From positions 124,001 to 188,000 of the forward strand of contig NZ_BARE01000001.1 of assembly GCF_000367345.1 (NCBI RefSeq): a stretch of DNA of 64,000 bases, in the 5' to 3' direction. This document shows, in pieces, positions 38,310-46,388 of this stretch; the stretch's first letter is position 1, and the number at the start of each line of letters is the position of its first letter. The DNA is from Sphingobium xenophagum NBRC 107872 (GTDB lineage Bacteria > Pseudomonadota > Alphaproteobacteria > Sphingomonadales > Sphingomonadaceae). The notes below the pieces were generated by a model. It ran no database searches. It had not been told where the DNA came from and saw nothing but the letters and a program-made list of their open reading frames with translations. The position numbers and the translations under genes are program-made.

Positions 38310-38794
38310 TCCGCTGCGCGCGCGTCGAGCCAGCGCTTCACCTTGTTGCGGATCAGCGCCGGGCGATCGGGGCTTTCCACAAGAGCTTCGGGCTTCCAGA
38401 TCTGGAAATAGCGGCCCACGCCATAGAAAAACGCCACGTCGGTGATGCCCGCTTCTTCCTTGATATCGGGGTGGAGGAAGAAGCGACCGCCATCATCGAA
38501 ATTGACGTCCTCGATCGTGCCGAGGCGATTTTCGCGTTCCAGATCGCCGTTGAAGGGCCGGTTCGCCTCGCGCGCCAGCCGTTCCAGTTCAGCGACTTCA
38601 TCGAACAGGAAACGCTTGTGGGACAGGCCAAAGCCGGTGGCGCAGCCATTGTCCATGTGGACGGACAGGCACAGGCGATTTTCATCGCCGCTCGCCTGGC
38701 GAACCAGCTTGCGCATCTCCAGGGGCAACACGAAACGGCCCTTGCCGTCCGCGACGCTGAACGCGTTGCCCGAATAGAGAATGACATCCGACAC
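38297..38794 (-). CDS. mraZ: Transcriptional regulator MraZ
   Basis: 165 aa with two AbrB/SpoVT-like halves: [13 protein letters not shown] (about 18-30) and [16 protein letters not shown] (about 100-117). MraZ binds repeats near its own promoter and controls the dcw cluster. The start is a GTG at 38794; no ATG is available in frame before the first domain. The start region (38779-38801) is duplicated upstream at 38851-38873. Confidence 0.9.
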   Translation of the reverse strand: MSDVILYSGNAFSVADGKGRFVLPLEMRKLVRQASGDENRLCLSVHMDNGCATGFGLSHKRFLFDEVAELERLAREANRPFNGDLERENRLGTIEDVNFDDGGRFFLHPDIKEEAGITDVAFFYGVGRYFQIWKPEALVESPDRPALIRNKVKRWLDARAAECGK

Positions 38795-39034
38795 GCTGGA
38801 AATTCGCCCCTTTCATGCGGGGCACAGGCCACCCGTCGCCGGAATCACTGGAATGACATCCGGCACGCAGGAATCGCCAACACCTGATTAACCCCAATTG
38901 CTGATTACCTACCAAGCAAGGGGCCAACTGAAAAGGGAAAAGTCGGGAGAAAGTGGGCTGAGCTGTTAGAAAATGGGTCTAACGGATTTTCCTCGGCTTT
39001 TCCAGCATATTTTCATGATTTGTTCTCATTCTCC
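38795..39034 (-). promoter_or_regulatory. Leader and probable promoter region of the dcw cluster
   Basis: 240 bp with no long gene. It holds a near copy (21 of 23 bases) of the mraZ start region at 38851-38873, which opens a 17-codon reading frame GTG 38866 to TGA 38813 in the same frame as mraZ. Further upstream GTTAGA and TCTAAC form a short palindrome at 38965-38983 around a TGGG. I could not place a -35/-10 pair with confidence. Confidence 0.5.
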
Positions 39035-40234
39035 TCATTGTTCAACTCGCTGTTCAGTCCGGCGGAACAGCACCATTCCCAGGATCGCCCATCCCGTCCC
39101 AAAGATCAGCGCCCAGCGTAGCCCTGTCACCACGTCGCCAGCCTCGCGAAACCAGTACCGCCCTTGTGCAATCGAAACACCCAGCCAATGCCCGACCAAT
39201 GCGGGCGTATCCGCCGCCCAGGCGCGCGGATCGAGCGGACTGGCCGGATCGGCGAGCCAAAGCCGGTCGTCGATCAGGTCGGCATCGCCCACCAGTACGA
39301 CGCGCCCCTGCCCGATCCGGCAGCGCATGATTGCGCCGTGCGGCGGGACGCAGCCCGGCTGCCTCCCCGTAAATGCCTGCGTCCCGGACAGGGTGACAAG
39401 CCGCCCATCATCCAGAAAGTGGCGCGTCTCCGCCTCGTCCAGCACGCCCGGCTCAACGCCCCAATGCGCCAGCAGCGGGCCTAGCAGACTGACCGATGGC
39501 GCGCGCCGACGGTCGCCGGGCGGCAGCGCGGTCGGCCAGCGCAACAGCGGATCGGCCAGCACCAGCGCCGTGCCGCCTGCCCGTACCCAGGCGTCGATGG
39601 CTACCAGTTGCTCCGCCGTCATCGCGCGCGGCTGGGCCAACAGCAAGGCGCGCGCGCCCGATCCGGCCAATGCGCGCGGATCATCCAGCGGACGCACGGT
39701 GAAGCGCGTTCGCAGCACAGTGATGATCGGCGCGTCGGCGCGCGACCCTTCGGCCCAGAATAGCGGCAGCGCCGTGATCACCGCCAGCACGGGCCGGTCG
39801 GCCACAGCCGTCAACGGTTGCGACGGACCGCGCCAGGTCAGCAACCCGGCCAGCACAAGCAGCCCGACCGCGATCAATCTTGTCCCGCCTTCGCGCAGCC
39901 CGCGACTGCCGAACCCGGCCAGCAGCGTCATAAGCAGCAATCCCACAGCCGCCCAAAGATCGGGCGGACGCGCCGCGGCTATCGTGCAGAAAATCAGTGC
40001 CGCCCCGGTCGCGCCGATCGCGATCCATAGCAACCACCGCCACAGATTTTTCGCCAGCAACTGCCCCATCAGCGCCACCATCAGCGCAGCGGGCAAGGCC
40101 CATGTCCATGGATCGGCCTGCCCGCCCGATCGCCAGGCGCGCGCCAACCCCGCCACCAACGCCGCAACAACGGGCAGAAACAGAGTCAGAAAGATCGTCA
40201 GGCGGCGCGGCACCTTCACCCGCCCATCATTCAA
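39035..40234 (-). CDS. DUF4350-type membrane protein
   Basis: 399 aa. Four or five membrane helices at the N-terminus (about 10-140) and one at the C-terminus (about 370-390) surround a soluble domain. LLLAQPRAMTAEQLVAIDAW, AGGTALVLADPL and GRVVLVGDADLIDDRLW match DUF4350, a glutamine-amidotransferase-like fold seen in putative ABC transport or gliding-type systems. Molecular role is unknown. The start overlaps the small upstream gene as ATGA, making a three-gene unit with the cysteine synthase. Confidence 0.75.
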   Translation of the reverse strand: MNDGRVKVPRRLTIFLTLFLPVVAALVAGLARAWRSGGQADPWTWALPAALMVALMGQLLAKNLWRWLLWIAIGATGAALIFCTIAAARPPDLWAAVGLLLMTLLAGFGSRGLREGGTRLIAVGLLVLAGLLTWRGPSQPLTAVADRPVLAVITALPLFWAEGSRADAPIITVLRTRFTVRPLDDPRALAGSGARALLLAQPRAMTAEQLVAIDAWVRAGGTALVLADPLLRWPTALPPGDRRRAPSVSLLGPLLAHWGVEPGVLDEAETRHFLDDGRLVTLSGTQAFTGRQPGCVPPHGAIMRCRIGQGRVVLVGDADLIDDRLWLADPASPLDPRAWAADTPALVGHWLGVSIAQGRYWFREAGDVVTGLRWALIFGTGWAILGMVLFRRTEQRVEQ

Positions 40235-40605
40235 CGCGGCTGCGGATCGCGGTCCATCGGCTTGCGCAGATTGGGATCGGGCTGAAGATCGGGCACGACC
40301 GGCGCCTGATCGGGCACCACCGGCGCCTGCTCCGGCGCGGGCTGCACGCCCAGTTCAGCGAGCGGATCCTTGGGCGACACGACATTGGTGGGGGCAGTGG
40401 ACAATGTCGGCACCACTGGCGGCGGCAGCGCGGCATCGTCCTTGCGCGCCTTGTCGATGACGATATTGGCCAGACCCACCAGCAACACGACACCTGCCAG
40501 ACCGGTCAGCCCGATCTGAACGCGCTGCAACCCTTCCAGTCGGCGGGGTGTTTCGGCCATGCCTGCGCTCATTTGTACATCGCCGCGACCCGTGTCGGCG
40601 CTCAT
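40231..40605 (-). CDS. Single-pass membrane protein of unknown function
   Basis: 124 aa. One membrane helix (about 32-50, GLTGLAGVVLLVGLANIVI) separates a short polar N-terminus from a proline-rich tail that contains two near-identical segments (APVVPDQ, APVVPDL). I recognise no domain. It overlaps cysK upstream and the DUF4350 gene downstream by four bases each, so it is probably co-translated with both. The first ATG is used; Met12 or Met16 are alternatives. Confidence 0.65.
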   Translation of the reverse strand: MSADTGRGDVQMSAGMAETPRRLEGLQRVQIGLTGLAGVVLLVGLANIVIDKARKDDAALPPPVVPTLSTAPTNVVSPKDPLAELGVQPAPEQAPVVPDQAPVVPDLQPDPNLRKPMDRDPQPR

Positions 40606-41597
40606 GCAGTCTGCGCCAGCCAGGGAAAGACCGTCAAGCCCTTAGATTCCAGCCATTGCCGGTTGTATAGCGTCGACAGATAGCGAAAGCCTGTATCGCA
40701 CAGGATCGTCGCGATCCGCTTCCCCGGCCCCAACTGCCGCGCCAGCGCCACCGCGCCCGCGACGTTGATGCCTGACGAAAGGCCCAGGCACAGCCCTTCC
40801 TCCGCCAGCAGGCGACGGACCCACTCCAGCCCTTCCTCGTCGGAAATGCGGAACTGCGTGTCGATCGGCGCGCCTTCCAGATTGGCGGTGATCCGGCCCT
40901 GCCCGATCCCTTCGGCAACGGAGCTACCCTCCGCCTTCAGTTCGCCACAGGCATAATATTGATACAGGGCCGCGCCGTGCGGATCGCTCAGCGCAATGGT
41001 GATGGCCTCATCCTTGGCTTTGAGGCCCAGGCCCACGCCCGCAATCGTGCCGCCCGTGCCCGCAGCGCAGGTAAAGCCGTCGATCCGGCCTTCCATCTGG
41101 GTCCAGATTTCCTCGGCAGTGCCGACGATGTGCGCCTTGCGATTGGCGATATTGTCGAACTGGTTGGCCCAGATCGCGCCTTCCGTCTCCTCCGCCAGCC
41201 GGCGCGAGGTGTGGACGAAATGCCCCGGATTGGAATAGGGCGCCGCGGGCACCGTCACCAGTTCCGCCCCCAGCGCGCGCAACGTGTCCATCTTCTCGCG
41301 GCTCTGGGTTTCGGGCATGACGATGATCGTCTTGTACCCCTTGGCATTGGCGACCAGCGCCAGGCCGATGCCGGTATTACCCGCCGTCCCTTCGACGATG
41401 GTGCCGCCGGGCTTCAGCAACCCCCTCTCCTCGGCATCATTGACGATGAACAGCGCAGCCCGGTCCTTCACCGACGCGCCGGGATTGGCAAATTCGCACT
41501 TGGCGAAAATATCGCAGCCCGTCGCAGCGGAGGGACCGGCAAGGCGCACCATCGGCGTATTGCCGATCAGCGCGAGACTATTGGATTGTAGCAGCAT
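40602..41597 (-). CDS. cysK: Cysteine synthase (O-acetylserine sulfhydrylase family)
   Basis: 331 aa fold-type II PLP enzyme. Lys44 in NPGASVKDRAA binds PLP; EGTAGNTGIGLALV is the substrate loop and CAAGTGGTIAGVG the phosphate loop. It makes cysteine from O-acetylserine and sulfide. The TAGNTG in place of TSGNTG and the insert before LPGK-like C-terminus place it nearer the alphaproteobacterial CysK-like branch than E. coli CysK, so a related activity is possible. The ATG at 41597 is chosen; a start at 41633 adds 12 unusual residues. Confidence 0.87.
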   Translation of the reverse strand: MLLQSNSLALIGNTPMVRLAGPSAATGCDIFAKCEFANPGASVKDRAALFIVNDAEERGLLKPGGTIVEGTAGNTGIGLALVANAKGYKTIIVMPETQSREKMDTLRALGAELVTVPAAPYSNPGHFVHTSRRLAEETEGAIWANQFDNIANRKAHIVGTAEEIWTQMEGRIDGFTCAAGTGGTIAGVGLGLKAKDEAITIALSDPHGAALYQYYACGELKAEGSSVAEGIGQGRITANLEGAPIDTQFRISDEEGLEWVRRLLAEEGLCLGLSSGINVAGAVALARQLGPGKRIATILCDTGFRYLSTLYNRQWLESKGLTVFPWLAQTA

Positions 41598-41754
41598 GAC
41601 GCACGCATAGCGGACCCCATACGCCTTTGCCAAGCAAGGGAATGATGCGCGGTCAAAAGAGGCGATTTCACCGCCGCGTTAACCCCTGCCCCTCACCCTG
41701 TCCCAACACGGCACAGGGCGGAATCGGGGGAGGAAGTGGAAAGGAAATGCGTCT

Positions 41755-42759
41755 ATGGGCGGCATGGGCGACGGCGGGTCGCCGCACATGAAGGATCTGG
41801 ACATGGGCGCGATCGGGTGGAAGGGACGCAGCGGCATCGTCGCCCTTGTCCTTGCCGCGCTCGTCGCACCGCGCTTCATCACCGCCGCCCCGCTCGACAT
41901 GCTCGACGGGCAGCAGGCCCATGACGACCCGGCCGAAGAGGCCGCCGCCAACTTCCCCGGCTCCGCCTTCTTCTTTGCAGAAGGCGCTTTCGATCCCGTT
42001 CCCGGCGCGCAGACGGTACAGAGTGAGCATGTCATGGGGCTGGACGAGGTGAAGGCCGCGCCCGCCGCCATCTTTCGCGGCATGACGGGCCTCGACAGCT
42101 ATCGCGCGCTCAACTGCCTGACTTCCGCCATCTATTATGAGGCAGGCAACGAACCGGACGATGGCCAGCGGGCCGTCGCACAGGTCGTGCTCAACCGCGT
42201 ACGCAGCCAGCTCTGGCCCAATACGGTGTGCGGCGTCGTCTATGAAGGCTCCGAACGCACCGACTATAAATGCCAGTTCACCTTCAGCTGTGACGGCGCG
42301 ATGGCGCGTCTGCCTGCCGCTGCCCAATGGGTACGCGCGCGGCGGGTCGCGCAGGACGCGCTGGCGGGCCGCGTCTACGCCCCGGTCGGCCTCGCGACCC
42401 ATTATCACACGCTGGCGGTCCGCCCCGCCTGGTCGTCCAGCCTGCACCCGGTCGCGGTGATCGGCGCGCATATCTTTTATCGCAATCCCGGCTTCAACGG
42501 CACATTGGCGGCTTTCCGCACCCCCTATCTGGGGCGGGAAACCATATCCGGTCCAGCGCGCCGGGTCTGGCCGACCAAGCCGGTCGCGCCCGTGGAAGCG
42601 TTCGCCGTGCCCGCACCTGTCGGCAACGCAACCGCCGCGAACCCATCTACGGGCTGGATCGCGCCTGTCGCCCATCCTGCGCCATCCGCTCGCGAAGACA
42701 GCCTGCCGGAATCCACTATCCGTCCCGAATATCGCAACAGCGGTCGCCCGATCGTCTGA
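41755..42759 (+). CDS. SleB-type cell wall hydrolase (Hydrolase_2)
   Basis: 334 aa. A hydrophobic N-terminal segment (about 27-45) acts as signal or anchor. The catalytic domain spans about 110-240: CLTSAIYYEAGNEPDDGQRA carries the conserved Glu of the SleB/CwlJ family, followed by AQVVLNRVRSQLWPNTVCGV and CQFTFSCDG. Such enzymes cut peptidoglycan as lytic transglycosylases or amidases. The C-terminal 90 residues are low-complexity. It is divergent from cysK across 157 bp. A start at 41788 (MKDLDMGAI) is possible. Confidence 0.85.
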   Translation: MGGMGDGGSPHMKDLDMGAIGWKGRSGIVALVLAALVAPRFITAAPLDMLDGQQAHDDPAEEAAANFPGSAFFFAEGAFDPVPGAQTVQSEHVMGLDEVKAAPAAIFRGMTGLDSYRALNCLTSAIYYEAGNEPDDGQRAVAQVVLNRVRSQLWPNTVCGVVYEGSERTDYKCQFTFSCDGAMARLPAAAQWVRARRVAQDALAGRVYAPVGLATHYHTLAVRPAWSSSLHPVAVIGAHIFYRNPGFNGTLAAFRTPYLGRETISGPARRVWPTKPVAPVEAFAVPAPVGNATAANPSTGWIAPVAHPAPSAREDSLPESTIRPEYRNSGRPIV

Positions 42760-42847
42760 GCAGCGCCAACTTTTTTCAGGTTAACGCGCGCTGCACCAGC
42801 CAAATGTCTGGAATTGCGCGGGATTAAAAAATGCAATTTTCCGGGCA

Positions 42848-42981
42848 GTGCGGGAACCGATCCGCACCATTGCGGGTTCTTCACTTCGGATAGCAAATCT
42901 TTTGCCCCCCGCTCTTGCTATCCACATAATATGAGCCCGGAACGCCTCCCCCCCCCGACGCGTTCCGGGCTCAGATTTTTT
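42848..42981 (+). ncRNA. Candidate small RNA with C-rich (anti-Shine-Dalgarno) hairpin loops
   Basis: Three hairpins follow one another in the 349-bp gap between the SleB-type gene and the lipoprotein gene. Hairpin 1 pairs GTGCGG (42848) with CCGCAC. Hairpin 2 pairs GGATAGCAA (42888-42896) with TTGCTATCC (42915-42923) around a loop containing CCCCCC. Hairpin 3 pairs GAGCCCGGAACG (42933-42944) with CGTTCCGGGCTC (42961-42972) around a loop beginning CCTCCCCCCCCC, then six T from 42976, a strong terminator. C-rich loops able to bind ribosome sites are a mark of alphaproteobacterial small RNAs. The 5' end is not defined. Confidence 0.6.
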
Positions 42982-43108
42982 GGGCGACCTTCCTGTTGAA
43001 ATCATTAAATTTTTGATGGTCGGAACGCTTGTGTAAGAAGCGGGTTCTGTTCCTCGTCACCAACATGGCTCACCCCATATGGTCGCATGTTTCTCAAGGA
43101 GAGTTTCG

Positions 43109-43237
43109 ATGACGAAAAAGATCCTCGCAGCCTTGCTGCTCACTGGTTCGCTGATGGTCGCCGCCTGCAACACCGTCGAAGGCGCTGGCCGCGACGTGCA
43201 GAGCGCGGGCGAAGCCGTGGAGAAGGCGGCGGATTGA
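43109..43237 (+). CDS. Entericidin-like small lipoprotein
   Basis: 42 aa. A basic start MTKK, a hydrophobic stretch, and lipobox VAAC with Cys19 are followed by NTVEGAGRDVQSAGEAVEKA, the entericidin A/B pattern. Entericidins are tiny envelope lipoproteins; in E. coli they form an antidote/toxin pair, but single copies in alphaproteobacteria have no proven role. AAGGAGAG lies seven bases before the ATG. A terminator follows. Confidence 0.88.
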   Translation: MTKKILAALLLTGSLMVAACNTVEGAGRDVQSAGEAVEKAAD

Positions 43238-43275
43238 TCGCCGCCAGCAATACGACTACCCAACTCCCCTAGCAT

Positions 43276-43307
43276 CGGCCCGCCCCTTAAAAGGCGGGCC
43301 GCTTTTT
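43276..43307 (+). terminator. Rho-independent terminator after the entericidin-like gene
   Basis: CGGCCCGCC (43276-43284) pairs perfectly with GGCGGGCCG (43293-43301) across an eight-base loop, followed by CTTTTT. It ends just before the convergent tatC stop. Confidence 0.9.
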
Positions 43308-43309
43308 GT

Positions 43310-44089
43310 TCAGGTCGACGCTTCCTCGACCTCTTGCATATTGGCCTGCCGTCGGTCGGTGAACCAGATCGCCACGATGGTGATTTCGTACAGCAGCAAC
43401 AGCGGAATCGCGAGCATCAGCTGCGACACGACGTCGGGCGGCGTCAGCACAGCAGCCAGGATGAAGGCCGCGACGATCATGTAGCGGCGCAGGCTGATCA
43501 GCTGCGCGCGGCTGACGAAACCGGCCCGGTTGAGCAGCATCAGCAGCACCGGCATCAGGAAACTGATCCCGAACGCCAGAATGAACTGCATCACCAGCCC
43601 CAGATAGGCGTCGGCGCTTGGCAAAGCCTCGACCTGCAAACCGCTGCTGTCGCCCTGAAATTCCAGAAAGAAATGGAAGGCGGTCGGCATCACCACGAAA
43701 TAGGCAAGGCTCGCGCCCATCGCGAACAGAAAGGGCGTCGCCAGGATGAAGGGCAGCAAAGCCTTCTTCTCCTTGGCATAGAGGCCCGGCGCGACGAACG
43801 CCCATAGCTGGTTGGCGATGATCGGGAAGGACAGGCAAAAGGCCCCGAAAAAGGCGATCTTCACCTGCACGAAAAAGGCTTCGTACAGCTTGGTATAGAC
43901 CAGCTTGCCGCCGCCATCGCCAAAGGCTTCCTTGAGCGGATGGACCAGGATCGCGAACAGTTCGGCGGAAAAATAGAAGCAGAGCGCGCCGGTCAGCGCC
44001 AGCGCATAGACGCATTTCAACAAACGGCCACGCAACTCGATCAGATGGTCGAGCAAGGGCGCCTTGCTATCATCAATATCGCCGATCAT
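43310..44089 (-). CDS. tatC: Sec-independent protein translocase TatC
   Basis: 259 aa with six membrane helices. PLLDHLIELRGRLLKCV at the N-terminus and FIVAPGLY-like AFVAPGLYAKEKKALLPFI are the TatC signatures that read twin-arginine signals. With TatA and TatB it exports folded proteins. The ATG overlaps the tatB stop as ATGA. Confidence 0.96.
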   Translation of the reverse strand: MIGDIDDSKAPLLDHLIELRGRLLKCVYALALTGALCFYFSAELFAILVHPLKEAFGDGGGKLVYTKLYEAFFVQVKIAFFGAFCLSFPIIANQLWAFVAPGLYAKEKKALLPFILATPFLFAMGASLAYFVVMPTAFHFFLEFQGDSSGLQVEALPSADAYLGLVMQFILAFGISFLMPVLLMLLNRAGFVSRAQLISLRRYMIVAAFILAAVLTPPDVVSQLMLAIPLLLLYEITIVAIWFTDRRQANMQEVEEAST

Positions 44090-44493
44090 GCCGCCGACCC
44101 GCTCTTCTGGTCAGCAGCCGCTTCCCCGGCCAGATAGGGGGGCGCATCGGCCGGCGGCGCCACGGGCGCGGATTCCGCTACGAAGGGCGGCGGCCCGTCC
44201 GGCGCGGCCTCAACATCCGGCGGCGGCAGCGCCTCCATGGCTGGAGCGGCAACCTCTGGCGGATGCTCTTCCATGATCCGCTTGTTCTGCGCGGCCCACT
44301 TCTTTTCCAGTTCCTCCAGCTCGACCTCTCGCACCATGGCGTCGAGGCCAGTGCGGAAATGGCGCGCCATGCCCTGCGCCTTGCCGAAGATCTGACCCAC
44401 TTTATAAAGCGCGCGCGGCAAATCCTTCGGCCCGATCACGATCACCGCAACGATGACGATCAGCAGGAACTCGGTCGAATCGATACCAAACAT
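44086..44493 (-). CDS. tatB: Sec-independent protein translocase TatB
   Basis: 135 aa. MFGIDSTEFLLIVIVAVIVI is the short N-terminal helix with the conserved Glu8, followed by GPKDLPRALY and an amphipathic helix. A Pro/Ala-rich tail follows. TatB forms the substrate receptor with TatC. It is 32 bp downstream of tatA. Confidence 0.94.
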   Translation of the reverse strand: MFGIDSTEFLLIVIVAVIVIGPKDLPRALYKVGQIFGKAQGMARHFRTGLDAMVREVELEELEKKWAAQNKRIMEEHPPEVAAPAMEALPPPDVEAAPDGPPPFVAESAPVAPPADAPPYLAGEAAADQKSGSAA

Positions 44494-44525
44494 GCGTGGC
44501 TACCCTACCACCCGGCGCTTGAACG

Positions 44526-44777
44526 TCAGGCCTTGGTCTTTTCTTCGGTAGCGCCGGTCGCCGTCGTCCCCGCATCCTGTTCAGGCACGCGATGACCCTC
44601 CAGCCGGGTCGCGGGCTTGGCCGGGGCGACATCGTCGTCATCGTCCGCCATGCCCTTCTTGAAGCTCTTGATGCCCTTGGCCACGTCACCCATCAGGCCG
44701 GAAATCCGGCCGCCACCGAACAGCAGCATGACGACCAGGAGCACGATCACCCAGTGCATCAGCGAGAAGGAACCCAT
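44526..44777 (-). CDS. tatA: Sec-independent protein translocase TatA
   Basis: 83 aa. One N-terminal helix ([20 protein letters not shown]) is followed by the hinge and the amphipathic helix [17 protein letters not shown], with the FGxG-like hinge typical of TatA. It oligomerises to form the translocation path. It starts the tatABC unit 27 bp after scpB. Confidence 0.95.
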   Translation of the reverse strand: MGSFSLMHWVIVLLVVMLLFGGGRISGLMGDVAKGIKSFKKGMADDDDDVAPAKPATRLEGHRVPEQDAGTTATGATEEKTKA

Positions 44778-44804
44778 TTCAAATACTCCTGTAAGGCAAC
44801 CTAT

Positions 44805-45398
44805 CTAGGCCACATCATCGTCATTTTCCAGAACGGATTGCCCGCCCAGACCCTCCAGCGCCAAATCGACCGGATCAAGCAGCCCGGCCGCACGCAGATC
44901 GTCGATACCGGGCAAGTCCCGGCGGCTGCTAAGCCCGAAATGTGACAGAAAATCTACGGTCGTCGCATAGATGAGCGGTCGTCCCGGCACCTCGCGCCGT
45001 CCGGCGGGACGCACCCAGCCTGCCTCCATCAGCACGTCCAGCGTTCCCTTGGCCACCTGAACGCCCCTTATCGCCTCTATCTCGGCGCGGCTGACCGGCT
45101 CATGATAGGCGATGATCGCCAGCGTCTCCATCGCCGCGCGCGACAATTTGCGCGCCTCATCCTTCTCGCGCCGCAATATATGCGCCAGATCCGCCGCCGT
45201 CTGGAAATGCCAGCGCCCGCCCCGCTCCACCAGGTTGATGCCGCGCCCGGCATAATCGTCCGCCAATTGCCGGAGCGCCGCCGCCAGATCGCCCGCCTCG
45301 CCGACATGCAGCCTCAATTCCGCAAGCGTCAGCGGCGCTTCGGCGACGAACAGCGCCGCCTCCACCGCGCGCACATAATCGTCGGGTTCCCCCTTCAT
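44805..45398 (-). CDS. scpB: Segregation and condensation protein B
   Basis: 197 aa with two winged-helix domains. VEAALFVAEAPLTLAEL at the N-terminus, RAAMETLAIIAYHEPVSRAEIEAIRGV in the middle and RPLIYATTVDFLSHFGLSS near the end are ScpB landmarks. It binds ScpA and the SMC complex in chromosome segregation. The start overlaps scpA as ATGA. Confidence 0.95.
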   Translation of the reverse strand: MKGEPDDYVRAVEAALFVAEAPLTLAELRLHVGEAGDLAAALRQLADDYAGRGINLVERGGRWHFQTAADLAHILRREKDEARKLSRAAMETLAIIAYHEPVSRAEIEAIRGVQVAKGTLDVLMEAGWVRPAGRREVPGRPLIYATTVDFLSHFGLSSRRDLPGIDDLRAAGLLDPVDLALEGLGGQSVLENDDDVA

Positions 45399-46189
45399 GC
45401 CCCCGCCTCCATGTCCGGCACCCCGGCGCGCAGAAAAATGGGCTGGAAAATCCCGTCCTGCTGGATTTCCAGCCGCCCCTGCCGGGCCAGTTCCAATGCC
45501 GCGACAAAGCTGCTGGCCAGCGCCGACTTTGCCTTGGCATTGTCCAGCCCGGCGGGCAGAAACGCCTCCAGCCGCGTCCAGTCAATCGCCGCGCCGACCA
45601 GCGCACCGACCCGCTGGATCGCCTCGTCCAGCGTCATCACTGGCCGCACCGCGATGGTGTGCACCATGGGCTGTGTTCGGGCGCGGATTTGCCCATAGGA
45701 TTGGATGAGGTCGTAAAGGCTTGCCTGCCATTTGGCCTTGCGCACCAGCCGCAGCCCTTCGGGATTGCGCCGCACGAACACGTCGCGTCCAATCCGGTCG
45801 CGCGCCATCAGCCGCGCCGCCGCATCGCGCATCGCATGCAGCCGTTGCAGCCGCAATTGCAAGCGCAGGGCCAACTCTTCGGGGCTGGGATCGGCCTGCT
45901 CCTGACGCGGCAGCAGCAGCGCGGATTTGAGATAGGCCAGCCACGCTGCCATCACCAGATAATCTGCGGCCAGTTCCAGCTTCACCTGCTGCGCGCCGTC
46001 GATGAACTTCAGATATTGTTCGGTCAGCGCCAGAATCGAAATCTCGCGCAAATCCACCTTCTGCGACCGCGCCAGCGTCAGCAGCAAGTCCAGCGGCCCT
46101 TCCCACGCATCGAAACTGACGGTCAGCGTGTCGGGGCTGGGAATGGCGGGGGCAATGAACAGGTCGTCCACGTCTAGTCCCTCCGGCAT
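45395..46189 (-). CDS. scpA: Segregation and condensation protein A
   Basis: 264 aa kleisin. FDAWEGPLDLLLTLARSQKV (about 26-45) is the N-terminal signature; YLVMAAWLAYLKSALLLP and a C-terminal winged helix follow. It bridges SMC heads and binds ScpB. It starts at ATG 46189, after a gap that holds a long palindromic repeat downstream of nagZ. Confidence 0.95.
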   Translation of the reverse strand: MPEGLDVDDLFIAPAIPSPDTLTVSFDAWEGPLDLLLTLARSQKVDLREISILALTEQYLKFIDGAQQVKLELAADYLVMAAWLAYLKSALLLPRQEQADPSPEELALRLQLRLQRLHAMRDAAARLMARDRIGRDVFVRRNPEGLRLVRKAKWQASLYDLIQSYGQIRARTQPMVHTIAVRPVMTLDEAIQRVGALVGAAIDWTRLEAFLPAGLDNAKAKSALASSFVAALELARQGRLEIQQDGIFQPIFLRAGVPDMEAGA

Positions 46190-46229
46190 GGGCCAGGATT
46201 ATGGCATATGAAACGGCCCTCTGCTTCAC

Positions 46230-46320
46230 CGTCATCCTGAACTTGTTTCAGCATCCATTTTTCCAGCTCACACAGTTGCTCGTGACGAGAAATGGATGCT
46301 GAAACAAATTCAGCATGACG
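46230..46320. repeat. Long palindromic repeat (type B-like)
   Basis: CGTCATCCTGAACTTGTTTC and CAGCATCCATTT (46230-46261) face their inverse (46290-46320, ending CAAATTCAGCATGACG). The stem is about 30 bp and nearly perfect. It lies in the 199-bp nagZ-scpA gap, which otherwise shows no gene. Confidence 0.85.
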
Positions 46321-46388
46321 TTGGAGGGATGACCGAAGGTCATGCGCAATGGTCGTCGCCCTATGGGGGGCATTTTCGAGTTCGCTCG

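Noticed and set aside
38965..38983. GTTAGA/TCTAAC palindrome as a proven MraZ or promoter site
   Set aside because: MraZ sites are spaced direct TGGG-type repeats; one palindrome with a single TGGG is not enough, so it is only mentioned in the leader entry.
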